From: Mactromeris polynyma
Lineage: Eukaryota > Mollusca > Bivalvia > Venerida > Mactridae
Assembly: GCA_032209605.1 (NCBI GenBank)
Contig: JASFXZ010000039.1
Location: 558,001 to 622,000 of the forward strand
Reading direction: 5' to 3'
Length of the DNA: 64,000 nucleotides
Shown one piece after another: positions 14,229 to 26,900 of this stretch (positions are counted from its first letter, which is position 1; every line of letters starts with the position of its first letter). The translations under genes and the position numbers were made by a program. The notes under the pieces were generated by a model, which saw only the letters and a list, made by a program, of their open reading frames with translations, was not told the origin of the DNA and did not search any database.

Positions 14229-16660
14229 GTACTGAAGAGAGGATGTTGTTGAAGAGATATTATTGTTGAAGAGATGTTGTTGATTAAGAGAGGATTTTGT
14301 TGAAGAGAGGATGTTGTTGAAGAGAGGATGTTGATGAAGAGAGAACATTGTTGAAGAGAGGATGATGATGAAAAGAGGTTGATGTTGTTGAAGAGAGGAT
14401 GTTGTTGGAGAGTGGTTTTTGGTGAAGAGAGGTTGTTGATGAAGAGGATGTTGTCAAAGAGAGGACGTTGTTGAAGAGAGGATGATGTTGGAGAGGTTTT
14501 TGGTGAAGAGAGGTTGTTGATGAAGAGGATGTTGTCGAAGAGAGGATGTTGTTGAAGAGAGGATGTTGTTGAAGAGAGGATGTTGTTGAAGAGAGGATGA
14601 TGATGAAAAGAGGTTGATGTTGTTGAAGAGAGGATGTTGTTGGAGAGAGGTTTTTGGTGAAGAGAGGTTGATGATGAAGAGGATGTTGTCAAAGAGAGGA
14701 TGTTGTTGAAGAGAGGATGTTGTTGAAGAAATGATGTTGTTGAAGACTGGATGTTGATGAAGAGGGGACGGTGTTGAAGAGAGGACATTGTTGAAGAGAT
14801 GATGTTGTTGAAGAGAGGATGTTGATGAAGAGAGGACATTGTTGAAGAGAGGATGATGATGAAAAGAGGTTGATGTTGTTGAAGAGAGGATGTTGTTGGA
14901 GAGTGGTTTTTTGGTGAAGAGAGGTTGTTGATGAAGAGGATGTTGTCAAAGAGAGGACGTTGTTGAAGAGAGGATGTTGTTGGAGAGAGGTTTTTGGTGA
15001 AGAGAGGTTGTTGATGAAGAGGATGTTGTCAAAGAGAGGATGTTGTTGAAGAGAGGATGTTGTCAAATAGAGGATGTTGTTGAAGAGTGGATGATGATGA
15101 AAAGAGGTTGATGTTGTTTAAGAGAGGATGTTGTTGGAGAGAGGTTTTTGGTGAAGAGAGGTTGTTGATGAAGAGGATGTTGTCAGAGAGGATGTTGTTG
15201 AAGAGAGGATGTTGTTGAAGAGATGATGTTGTTGAAGACTGGATGTTGATGAAGAGGGGACGTTGTTGAAGAGAGGACATTGTTGAAGAGATGATGTTGT
15301 TGGAGAGAGGATGTTGATGAAGAGAGGACATTGTTGAAGAGAGGATGATAATGAAAAGAGGTTGATGTTGTTGAAGAGAGGATGTTGTTGGAGAGTGGTT
15401 TTTGGTGAAGAGAGGTTGTTGATGAAGAGGATGTTGTCAAAGAGAGGACGTTGTTGAAGAGAGGATGTTGTTGGAGAGAGGTTTTTGGTGAAGAGAGGTT
15501 GTTGATGAAGAGGATGTTGTCAAAGAGAGGATGTTGTTGAAGAGAGGATGTTGTTGAAGAGAGGATGTTGTTGAAGAGAGGATGTTGTTAGAGAGAGGTT
15601 TTTGGTGAATAGAGGTTGTTGATGAAGAGGATGTTGTCAAAGAGAGGATGTTGTTGAAGAGAGGATGTTGTTGAAGAGAGGATGTTGTTGAAGAGATGAT
15701 GTTGTTGAAGACTGGATGTTGATGAAGAGGGGACGTTGTTGAAGAGAGGACATTGTTGAAGAGATGATGTTGTTGAAGACTGAATGTTGATGAAGAGAGG
15801 ATGTTGTTGAAGAGAGGATGTTGTTGAAGAGACGATGTTGTTGAAGACTGGATGTTGATGAAGAGAAAATGTTGTTGAAGAGAGGACATGTTGAAGAGAG
15901 GATGTTGTTGAAGAGAGGATGACTATGAAAAGAGGTTGTCGTTGTTGAAGAGAGGACGTTGTTGAAGAAAGGTTGTAGTTGAAGAGAGGATGTTCATGAA
16001 GAGAGGTTGTTGATGAAGAGAGGTTGTTGTTGAAGAAAGGTTGTAGTTGAAGAGAGGACATTGTTGAAGAGAGGATGTTGTTGAAGAGAGGATGTTGATG
16101 AAGAGATGATGTTGTTGAAGAGAGGTTGTAGTTGAAGAGAGGATGTTGATGAAGAGAGGATGTTGATAAAGAGAGATTGTTGTTGAAAAGAGGTCGTTGA
16201 TGAAGAGGTTGTTGATGGAGAGGTTGGTGCTGAAGATAGGATGTTGTTGAAGAGAGGATGTTGTTGAAGAGAGGATGTTGATGAAGAGAGGAAGTTGTTG
16301 AAGAAAGGTTGTTGTTGAAGAGAGGATGTTGATGAAGAGAAGATGTTGTTGAAGAGAGGACGTTGTTGAAGAAAGATTGTTGATGAAGAGAGGATGTTGT
16401 TGAAGAGAGGACGTTGTTGAAGAAAGGTTGTAGTTGAAGAGAGGACATTGTTGAAGAGAGGACATTGTTGAAGAGAGGATGTTGTTGAAGAGAGGATGTT
16501 GATGAAGAGAGGATGTTGTTGAAGAAAGGTTGTTGTTGAAGAGAGGATGTTGATGAAGAGAGGATGTTGTTGAACAGAGGCAGTTGTTGAAGAGAGGATG
16601 TTGTTGAAGATGTTGTTGTCAAAGAGTTTGTTGTTGAAGAGAGGTTGACTGTAAATAATT
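14229..16660. repeat. 17-bp purine/T-rich minisatellite, about 140 copies
   Basis: The unit is GAAGAGAGGATGTTGTT with GAT/GTT substitutions. The plus strand is almost free of C over 2.4 kb. The 17-bp period cycles through all frames every 51 bp. The minus strand lacks stops in any frame, so Ser/Thr/Leu/Gln/Asn-rich frames up to 344 codons appear on that strand without coding meaning. Longer variants containing GGTTTTTGGTGAAGAGAGG recur about nine times between 14400 and 15620, marking a higher-order repeat. Confidence 0.96.
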
Positions 16661-17029
16661 ATTTTTTGGCAAAAGAAACTGCTTATGTTAGAGCATTTGT
16701 AACATTTGTAGGAGTTGAGTAAAAGCAATGACAAACAAAACAGAAATAATTCTTGGATATCTCATAACAACATTAATGGATACATCTACAGGGACAATTG
16801 TTTCAAGGCAAATCCATTGAATTCTCAGTTTTAATTTGTTTTAGTATAAGGGGACACTTTCACCATCCCAAACAAAGGATCAATTCTTGTAACTTGAAGA
16901 CATAACACATACTCAAATGGTAAAGGGAAACAACTTCTGTGTGGACTTATTCCTCATATTGATGAGTAACCTCCCTTTTAGTGAAATGAGCAGCAATGTT
17001 GAGGCAACACCTAATATTGTCAAGAACCG
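16661..17029. other. spacer between two arrays, nothing recognised
   Basis: Unique-looking AT-rich DNA. A GTAACCTCCCTTTTAG near 16967 resembles the terminus of the 13103 MITE, but has no partner. Confidence 0.4.
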
Positions 17030-17812
17030 ATGACCACTACACTCTATCCCTTGACAACAACACTACCCATTGACCACTACACCACTATACTCTACCACTT
17101 GACCACTACACTCCACCTCTTGACCACAACACTCTACCCATTGACCACTACACTCTACCCTTTGACCACTACACTCTACCCCTTGACCAGTACATTCTAC
17201 CCCTTGACCACTACACTCTACCCTTGACCACTACACTCTACCCCTTGCCCACTACACTCTATCCTTGACCACTCCACTCTTCCCCTTGACCACTACACTA
17301 CCCCTTGACCATAACACTCTACCCCTTGACCAGTACACTACCCCTTGACCACAACACTCTACCCTTGACCACTACACTCTTACCCTTGACCACTACACTA
17401 CCCCTTGACCATAACACTCTACCCCTTGACCAGTACACTACCCCTTGACCACAACACTCTACCCTTGACCACTACACTCTTACCCTTGACCACTACACTC
17501 TCCCCCTTGACCATTACACTCTACCACTTGACCACAACACTCTACCCTTGACCACTACACTCTTACCCTTGACCACTACACTCTACCCCTTGACCATTAC
17601 ACTCTACCACTACACTCTACCCCTTGACCATTACACTCTACCACTTGACTATTACACTCTACCCCTTGACCACTATATTCTACCCCTTGACCACTTTACT
17701 CATCTCCTTCATTGCTACGCTTACCCCTTGACCACTATGCTCTACTCATTGACTGCTACACTTACCCCTTGACCACTATGCTCTACCCTTGACCAATACA
17801 CATCATCTTCAA
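17030..17812. repeat. 21-bp C-rich minisatellite, about 38 copies
   Basis: The unit is about CTTGACCACTACACTCTACC plus C, with 18-21-bp length variants. The plus strand has essentially one G per unit. A block of about 105 bp (from 17296) is repeated again from about 17400, a local higher-order duplication. It lies about 370 bp from the C-free array and has the opposite strand bias. Confidence 0.95.
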
Positions 17813-19883
17813 TGTTTTCAACAAATTGTTGTAGGAAACTTAGACAAGAACAAAAAACAAAAGTTAACAAACTTTATTATATCAATCTTCAGCAGGAAAG
17901 ATTATATAAAATATTAACCAGTAAATAATAAAAATATGCAAAATAGTTTCATCTGGACATCACAAAATTAAAATCATAACAAAAAGCTTCAAATGCACAC
18001 AAACTCTATATCTGTATATAAACTGTAACAAAATATGTCCTGCACAATTTGAAGAACAATATAAATCTATATTTGACAAAATTCGCTGCAAAACACAAAC
18101 ATCAAATCACAATTTTAAAGTCTTGGTTAGACATTAAATATGTATAAACATGTCTCAAATATAGGAGAAGTCTATATACTTAGCATACAGGCTTTCCCAA
18201 AATCCAAGGGCATTTAAGGCTTAATACCTTACATACAATCTACAAAGAAAACATTCACTCAAGTCTTTATGTATCACATCAAAGTAACCGTAGTAACAGA
18301 AGGCAACAAGTTCTCTCTGAGTCTGAAAAATGATGGTCAATTGTCACAACATGATTTCAAAGGCTGGCAGCTATGCATAATGACAATGTATATTAAATAT
18401 ATATCCATATTGTCACTAAATGGACATACTTGGACAATAGCTGAGAATGACCCTGAAGATGTAAGACTATTGTGATTTTATTAACATTCCAACTTCAAAT
18501 CCCATAATCATTCTTTCTAAGGAAGAAATGCATTGATTTAACCTTTTATTTACCGAGTCTTTGTTGAATGGGCAAAATGCTCACCGAGAAAAACCAACAA
18601 TGATTTGTCACTTAGATAAAGAAATATTCTTCAAAAGATATACAAATATTGCAGGTACTAGTATGAGCAAAATTGCTTGACTTCATAAAAATAGCCAATG
18701 CTAATAGCATGTGTAATTGTACTCTGTACATAAAAAATGTATATAAGTCTGACGTAGCATACACATAGACTTACTGTCCAAAAAACTAGGTGTTTTACAT
18801 GGCAAATTTAACAGTTTATCGCCTATGTGAAATTCCTATATAAAATTCAAGCATTGTACATTAATCTCCATTTGAGTCCATTACATTCATATAACAGTTG
18901 ATTTTATCTCACTTTGATTTCTATATTATTTTAAGAAAAATATGAAATAAAAAATAATAATACAGAAAACAAGAAACAACAGTGAATAAAACAACAAGCA
19001 GCAATAATATTATTTGCTTACACTTAATCAAGAAACAAACAGTAACATTTCCTCACAGAACCAGAATTCATTTTAATCTGATACGCAGGATAAAAGACAA
19101 AAAGTGCCAAATAATTGGTAATTAAATTTTACAATAAACAGGTTAAAATAAATCAATCGGTGCAAAACAACACAATTAACAACCCAAATAACGACTAAAT
19201 GCACTTAAATGCTTAACACAGACTTGAAAAATACAATCTCATATGAATTTACTTAAACATATACTAGTAAATACAAACGCAAAAGTCAACAAATTTGTTT
19301 AACACATTGCTGCCACTCAAAAAGCTTAATGTCAAATTTAAATTGACATAAACACAATGTACTTCTTCCATTTAAGCTCTGTAACACACACAAAACAATG
19401 AATATATCACAGAACATATGCTGTTTGGCATAAGATAACATATATAAAGAGGTGTGAAAACGTAACTGGTCTATCTGCATCTTTATTGACCAGTAGATCA
19501 TCAAGTTAATTTTTCTCCTCTCGACTTCATCTCAATATTACATCCCAAAATGATACAAAAGTGTGACAAAAATATCTTTGTGTACTGGATCTAGCACTAT
19601 ACTGAGGGGTGAAAGTAAAACAGGCATATTTGGTAGTATCTGCATAGACATTAAGAAACAGTAAGACTTCTTTCACTTTCACCACTCAAATCACCATCAA
19701 TTAAAAAACGGAAAAACTAGTATTATATCAAGCGTTATGTCTCCCCCCTCCCAATGCCAATTTTCACCGCTAAAGGCCACAACTCTGCCAAATAAAGTGG
19801 CTGACAATATGCACAACTAAGCTTGGTATTGATAACTCATGTGGAGTTTCACAGAAATCCAACAACAGGTTAAGGATAACAAG
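17813..19883 (-). other. AT-rich DNA, possibly the 3' end of a minus-strand transcript
   Basis: No coding segment found on either strand. On the minus strand an AATAAA lies at 17871-17876. It could end a transcript whose last coding exon is at 21412-21932, but such hexamers are common in DNA this AT-rich. Confidence 0.25.
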
Positions 19884-20060
19884 CACAGACAAAGGTGTCG
19901 GCATCCAGACAGACAGACAGCAGACAAAGGTGTCGGCATCCAGACAGACAGACAGCAGACAAAGGTGTCGGCATCCAGACAGACAGACAGCAGACAAAGG
20001 TGTCGGCATCCAGACAGACAGACAGCAGACAAAGGTGTTGGCATCCAGACAGACAGACAG
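19884..20060. repeat. 35-bp tandem repeat, 5 copies
   Basis: The unit contains AGGTGTCGGCATCCAGACAG followed by an ACAGACAGCAGACAA run. Copies are nearly identical (one GTCGG to GTTGG change), so expansion is recent. The overlapping open frames on both strands come from the repeat. Confidence 0.95.
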
Positions 20061-21411
20061 CACATCACCACAGTGGGGGGAGAGGAGACTTAATCATCAC
20101 CCTAACATAATGTTACAATGCTCAATTCAAGAAAACAAATTATGATATATTTTGATTACAAAAATATCTCAAAATAACCAAATATACAGATCTAACAAGG
20201 CTTTAAACTTTATGAAGGTAGGTTTACCTTTTTTAGTCAAACAATACAGACATTATATAATCACATATCACATCAAGATGATACAAGTATTTTCATTTTT
20301 ATCTTATACTGTTTGCTTATATTTCCGCGGTACTAATGAAATAATGTAATGGAAGAAAAACTTACTTTGATATTTTACAGTTAATTAATGCAGACAATAC
20401 AATTTATTTTCTGCATTTTTCCTATTATGCTAAATTGTATCCATGTATGTTTCGTTGTCAAAATACCGCGTAACCAATAGTAACGCCAGAATATCAGCCA
20501 ATACTATAATATTAATTGTAAGGTATACACGGTGAAATGAAGCAAGTGTTAGTGTATAAATATCAACAAGCAATGTAAGTTACAATTCAGAATAAAACAT
20601 ATGATGTGAAATTTTGTGTACATTAATTCATAATGCAATTAATAATTTTGCAAGACTTTAAGACATTTTAATATCAACTATTTCAGTTAAAAGGAGGGAA
20701 ACCAGGGCATTTAACAATAAGAGTTTGAAGGTTTTGCCAGTTAACAATACTTGACTAATACAGTGGCAGTACCATTAATAAGTACTGGGCCTTGCAGTTA
20801 AAAACAATAGTAATAGGGGGAATTTCAAAGTTAAACAATTGACAAAAATACACATGTCTGAAATATTACATTGCCAGATATTTACTATTTCATCTTGTTT
20901 TTATGTGGCCAAGTAGTTTCATATTTCTGTTTTACATTTCAAGTCCTATTCAAACAAAATACAGCCAATTCTTTATGATCGAATTATTTTTTGATGTGCA
21001 CACATTTATTAAAGTTATTCTAGACTACAGACTTGTACTAGTCTATATAAAATGGTGTGTTTATGTGACAAGTTTACAAGTAGGTTGAGCGTTTAAATTA
21101 TGTTATGCAGTTTTGATACAGAAAAATAAAAAATCCCATAAAGAATTAAAAATTTGACAGACGATCTGAAATAGCTATTAATTTATTATTAGTAGAATTG
21201 TACCGGGTAGATCGAATTTGTCAAAAAAACTATCCATTAGAACTTTGGAAACCAAAAAGGACTTCATAACTTTTTTATACTAATAAAAATAAAAAACCTG
21301 TTCAAAAGTGTATATTGTAACATTACATTTTTTGATGGTATAGTAATTTACCTTACTCTGGACAAAGGAAAAAGAGAATTTCATTAAGAAACATAAAACA
21401 ATTTTATTTTT
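20061..21411. other. AT-rich DNA, nothing recognised
   Basis: No coding frame, RNA gene or repeat structure could be supported. It is possibly 3' UTR of the exon candidate at 21412-21932. Confidence 0.3.
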
Positions 21412-21932
21412 CTATTTAGAACAATATCCATGTGATACAATCGACAGGGCCCCATTTAACTGGGAAGTATCAATAAATATGGCAGAATTTTGTGCTACGG
21501 ACAGCTCGTGATATTGTCCAACACGTCTCCCTATATAACGCTTCACGAGCCTGGGCAGTGCGCTAGTTCCCGCATAAAACTGAGGCGTAATTGGTCGTTT
21601 AATACCTCCATCTGTATATCTGAGTAACACTTTTTTAGAAGCTAAAGAGGTATTGGCAGTTTCAGACTGCGTAACATTGTTTCTTATGTTTCTTATTCTT
21701 TTGTTATTTAATCCACAGGCACTCGGTGGGCGTGGACTCAATCGACTCTGTGAACGTGAAGTGATATTTCGGGCACTTTTGGCTCTCGGCGACAGTGGCG
21801 TTTCCGGGGACATTCTGATTCCGTCCTGACGACATTTACAGAAAGGGTTTATGTTATCTAAATGCAAGTTCATGCCATTGCCACAATCTGCACATGTTCG
21901 GGCCCATGTACTCTCGGTTAGAGGGTAGACAC
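21412..21932 (-). CDS. candidate terminal coding exon, unidentified protein
   Basis: On the minus strand CTATTAACAG gives an acceptor just upstream of 21932. The open frame then runs through VYPLTESTWARTCADCGNGM and NINPFCKCRQDG to a stop at 21412. It opens with two bases of a split codon (phase 1). The middle is Ser/Pro/Arg-rich (SPETPLSPRAKSARN, SQSRLSPRPPSACG) and the end is ordered-looking (RPITPQFYAGTSALP, KRYIGRRVGQYHEL). The spaced cysteines (CADCG, CKC) could bind a metal. CpG and GC content are well above the surroundings, which supports coding. I do not recognise the family. It could be the last exon of a separate minus-strand gene or a distal alternative exon of the TTLL3-like gene. 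Confidence 0.5.
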
Positions 21933-22614
21933 CTGTTAATAGAGGTTAGAAAATGTGAGATATATATGATGTGGTTAAAAGATACAAAACGTTGTTATGG
22001 CAATAATGCAAACTATAATATTCATGATGGAAGATAATTTCAGATTAAAACTAGTTCACTTTAAAGTAGGTTAACTTAATTTAATTAGTAAATATTAATT
22101 ACAGTTTTAGTTTGAATAAGATCAATTTATCATATTCATACAGGAAAACCAAGAGAAAGATCATAGTTTGCATTACTGTGTGAACCAAGCTTGAACGAAA
22201 CTAAAGGTCACATGAAATAAGATTCTGTGTTTGATTGACTCATATACTTCATATGACCTTAAATATCAACTTTAAAACAGTGCATATTAATTATTACGAG
22301 GTAACCAGTACTGATTAAATTTTGTTTACTATCATAATTATACAGTATATATACTATAAGGGCCAAATGCTGAACATTATTTTCTTCATCAATCCACAAA
22401 CCATTCAAGAATTGTTCATGTATCTCCAGACAATAATATACAGCAAGAACTTGACATTGAATTCACCTCTTTTTTCTGAATGCGGACATTCATTGCATGA
22501 TATAACTGCATATAACATAGCAATTTGTGAACAATCTATGATGACAGATATCTCAATAATACTTTTTCATGCAACCAAGAGACATTTTATTCTAATTTCA
22601 GAATATTTTAAGAA
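21933..22614. other. putative intron, nothing recognised
   Basis: AT-rich DNA between the exon candidate and the MITE. A 129-codon plus-strand open frame (22322-22711) runs into the MITE and has no domain. Confidence 0.3.
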
Positions 22615-22798
22615 TAGTAAAACCTCAATATTAAGACCATCATTGGGACCCTTGAAAACTAGTCTTCATAATCATATTGAGGTGGTCTTAATATTGAGGT
22701 TGATTAAATAGCAAAACAGTGAAAATGGACTTGAAAATTGTGTTCTTAATTTTGAAGTGGTCTTAATATTGAGGTGGTCTTTAAGTGAAGTTTTACTG
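22615..22798. mobile_element. AGTAAAACCTC-type MITE, copy A (184 bp)
   Basis: Left end TAGTAAAACCTCAATATTAA; the right end reads as its inverse (CAGTAAAACTTC on the minus strand), with TA at the right flank. Internally GAGGTGGTCTTAATATTGAG is repeated in both orientations. It shares GCAAAACAGTGAAAATGGAC with copy B at 39073-39250. Confidence 0.65.
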
Positions 22799-23804
22799 TA
22801 TATCTGGAATAGCAAATTTAATACAATACTGGTACCAAATATTCTGTTAGGCAGAAAGTTAAAGTGTGCAATGAATGTTACAAATTATTAAATAGAATCA
22901 CTGATATTGACATATTATAGTAGTGCAAATATTACATCAAAATGACATCACATTATGACAGCATACTAATGCCTGTATGAGATTTAAATAGAAATATAAT
23001 TACATCAACTTAAAATAGAAAATTGGTGCATAATTTTCATCTAACCATATATGGTTAAACATCCATAAATAATAGAGACATATACAGATATCTAATACAG
23101 TAAGAAGGGAAGTAAAGCTGTCTTGTACGGAGGACAAATTTGAAACAAAGCAAAACATATTTCCAGTACACAGAAAGCAGAAACTGTAAGCAATGATAGA
23201 ATATAGTGAACAACAAAATGTGACAACATTGAGACGTATATTATGTTTGTGAAGCTAGCAATTAATATCATGGTGATCATTACATATACAAAAGCAGGAG
23301 TGTGGATTCAAAAGCAGGTATCAATATACTGTTTTATTATAAAGAAACTTTTTCCATACAAAGATATGTAAATTTCGGAGATTTTGACGATAGGTGTTTT
23401 GGCAGCTAAAGCACTATGACTAACACATCTTTTAATGTGTTTTAAAACAATGATATTCCCAATTAACCACTGAATAATTAAGCATATTAACAATTATGAA
23501 GATGTATTCCGACAATATTCTCAAATATGAGTCTCTTCTTTAAATATAATTCCACACAACATTGTATCACAAAAAAAACTAACAGGTCTATCTACTGAAA
23601 TCTTACCCAACTAAGAAATATAAAATATACCCAGTATATAAAAATATCCAAACAACATGGATACCATTACCCGTGTAAATTATTTTGAATAAAGTGACAG
23701 TACTGTTATGAAGATAAGTCCATTTACTCATCTACAACAAAAGAATCAATGTCTAAATCTACATTGTACATCTTGTTTCGAGAAACTACAAAAGCTACAC
23801 ATCC
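22799..23804. other. AT-rich DNA, nothing recognised
   Basis: No supportable coding, RNA or repeat feature. Confidence 0.3.
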
Positions 23805-23971
23805 CTATCTCAAACTTGAATGAAACTTTAAACTCAATGTTGCCATTTTAAGTCGTTGTCGCAGGTCTTTCATGTACGTTTGATTACTCATGCTTTTAGA
23901 TATTGAGTACTTCTGTAGCAATGTTAATGGCGGTGCCAACCTTGCCTTAGTGCCTTGAGTATAAGATTGCT
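23805..23971 (-). CDS. candidate coding exon, unidentified protein
   Basis: On the minus strand a TTTGTGTTTCAG acceptor precedes 23971. The frame opens with two bases of a split codon, reads QSYTQGTKARLAPPLTLLQK and continues with basic residues (YMKDLRQRLKMATLSLKF) to a TAG at 23805. No domain is recognised. Either it is a terminal exon or it splices out earlier (a GTAATC donor candidate lies after SKSM). The same entry phase as the neighbouring candidates suggests, but does not prove, one transcript. Confidence 0.35.
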
Positions 23972-26900
23972 CTGAAACACAAAGAGGTTTGAACAATTAA
24001 AGCTACCAAAGTACACTGTACTTAACAACATAGGACAATCTCGGTAATAGGCAACAAGCCTGGAATGATATTATGTATAATTGCTAAGCACGCACTATTT
24101 AACTAACATTTTAAATTTCATATGACAATAGTTGCGTTATTCTGCTATAGTAATACTAACTTGCTTTTCACCATTGACCCTGCAATTTAAATATTTGGTT
24201 CATAAAGGTTCATTAAGCCATTTAAAGTTATTATCAAAATATCTACAACTCAAATTACCAATGAGAATATCGCATGCGAAGTAAAGCATTCATATTTTCA
24301 ATATTCAGCAATTTCATGCAAGATATAAAAACTACATGGTTCATATACCACCAGTAGGTGAACATTACGTTTGAAGACCATATATTATTTCCTGTAAATA
24401 AATTATTTTTGAAGACCTATCATTTTGCACATCTTATGTATGCAGATAAATGAAACCGAACATTCAGTTATTGATACATGCTTTTGATTGGATGCAGGAT
24501 TCAATGACGAAAACACAGAGGATTACAGGAATGTAGCCCATGACAACAGTACAGAATCTAGCGAGTTTGCAAAACATCGTAAAGACAACAAAACTACATG
24601 TATTACAAAGATTGTATAACATAAAACAATTGAAACACATAAATATGACATACACACTATAGTTTTGTTTCAATTATCAATAAAATTTCATTGGCATATA
24701 ATACATTTACTAGCCTATAGGAGGGGCACATGGAAATGTTTGAGACAGATGTGCTCCTACTAAGGTACCAGATTGACAATTATTTTTAACATGGTATACC
24801 ACCAACAAAATGGCTACTATTTAAGTGCACAAATTGACTATGCTCATGGTTTTATTAAAACCTGTGGGTTTTGACCAGATATGTATTCATTTGAAATACA
24901 GTCATTCAGTACATCAGGCATATTTTACTGTCATTATATTAGGCCCTATTTGAAGCTTGAACACAGTAATTACTTGTAAAAAACTATTTTCTGACATTTT
25001 AAGGGCTAAAATTTCTAGTTGGCATATAAACAGTGGAAATATAGACATGATGATGGCTGAAATATTGGAAAGCCAAAGTCTGTAGTCCCTCCTGAAAGCA
25101 TATCTGCAAGGTACAACTTCAGCACTAAGATACCCATCAAAGGATTTAGCTTATATGGATGGCATTTAACCAGCAGCAGTTCATGAGATTTTGTGCAAGA
25201 ATTGCACATTGAAAAGAGTACAAAAGTAGAAAGTAAAAAAGGTCAATGGTGGCCAATCATTTTTAACAATAAAAGAGCCAAATGGTCTAGTTTTCAAAGC
25301 TCATTTAATTCCAATTCCACTGATAGACCTGTTCTGGTATTTTGAAAGAATTGCACATTGAAAAGAGTAAACATTTTATAAGAACATGATACGAGTACCC
25401 GGTTTAGGAGGTATCTTTCTGTAACCTGAATATATAGCCGTCAACAAAAGCAACATTGTCCATAATATGTTAGTAGAAAATTGTTGTAAAGCTTTCCCCA
25501 CCCACTATATTCTACTGACTTGGGTCTTTTTTCTGCTTCCAAGACTGAAAAAAATGTTTGCTGGTGGCGCTTAACCAACAGAACCTTCCGTGGTTCTTCC
25601 ATCTTCAAGGTTCTGCAGAATATCCTGCAAATACTACAAATAACCTCTGATGATGGATATCAAGATCCTTAAAGAGCTTTTCAGCATGTAGAGGGCTAAA
25701 GCAAAAGGTTCCAATAGGCACATGAAGAACTATAGTTACCTTGTCTCAAACATTTCCAGCTGCCTCTCATATAGCAAAATAGTATGTATAATTATAACTG
25801 CTAACTGCTAAATTGATATCAATGTTACATAGAGCATACTGTAGGTGATTACGTTAAATAGTGATGACACAAGACAGGTTACATGGTTACATTTGGGGAG
25901 GGTATTAGCTTCTATAGTTAGTGCTGCTCACATGCAGGTACTTGCATCATCTCATTTAGCACAAGAAAGGGAAGAAAATGTATGCAAACAAACCATGCAT
26001 TGAAAACTACAAAAAAATGGATAAAAAATGAAACCAGAGAAAATTACTGCAGAACAATGCTATAAAAATAATCATCAGAAACTGACTACTTTTCTGCATT
26101 AAAAACTGTTTTTCAGGGCTATGTCTGTTGCAATTTTCTCCCCTTCTATACTGGGTATGAACACGGTGTATACGGTAAACATACATGGATAAATAACATT
26201 CTATCATATTAGATGGGGATTACTTATTAGCGTCAAGCCATGTACCTATATAAAAGAGCTTGTGAGCCAGCCCGGTCGGACCTGAAATGTTAAAGCAAGT
26301 CCTACTGTACTGTTAGGAAGGGTAAATCTTGTCATATAGTTACATTGTAATTATACCGTTATATATTAAAGTATTGCAAGGTAAATTCTAGTTATAATTA
26401 CCTAAGGTTTATACTATCAGATTTTTAAATATTTTGTTTTAATATAATAGTTATATACTATGGTTATATTGTTGCCATTAGTTTATATATTAGGGCTTAT
26501 ATTATATTTAGCAGCGATGAAACTACTTAGCCATTACATTTATGGCAATAAAACATTTGTTCTTAAAATCTTGATCAAATTTCAAACAATAGAATGTAAA
26601 AAAGAACCGTTTAGCATTTAAAAGTTTCAAGATCTTAACATACTATTGAAGTGTAAAAAATGAATCACAATAGAACATAAGTGTTAAAGTTAGACCCAAT
26701 AAATATATATAATACCACAAACAGTACATGTATAACTATGACATTAAGAGCCACACTTAGATAGTTTATACACGACTTCTATGTGAATTATAATTATACC
26801 ATTTATTATAATTTCACACATTATTTTACTGCTACCAGCAATTTCATCATGACATTTATTTAATACTGAAAGTCTTAACAAACAAATGGGAATGATAATT

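Noticed and set aside
14192..16734. Minus-strand Ser/Thr/Gln/Asn-rich ORFs up to 344 codons
   Set aside because: The C-poor 17-bp unit lacks stop triplets on its complement in any frame. Overlapping frames are equally open, so this is not selection for protein.
25197..25370. Direct repeat AGAATTGCACATTGAAAAGA flanking about 130 bp, as target-site duplication
   Set aside because: Too long for a usual target duplication and the enclosed DNA has no transposon ends. More likely a small local duplication.
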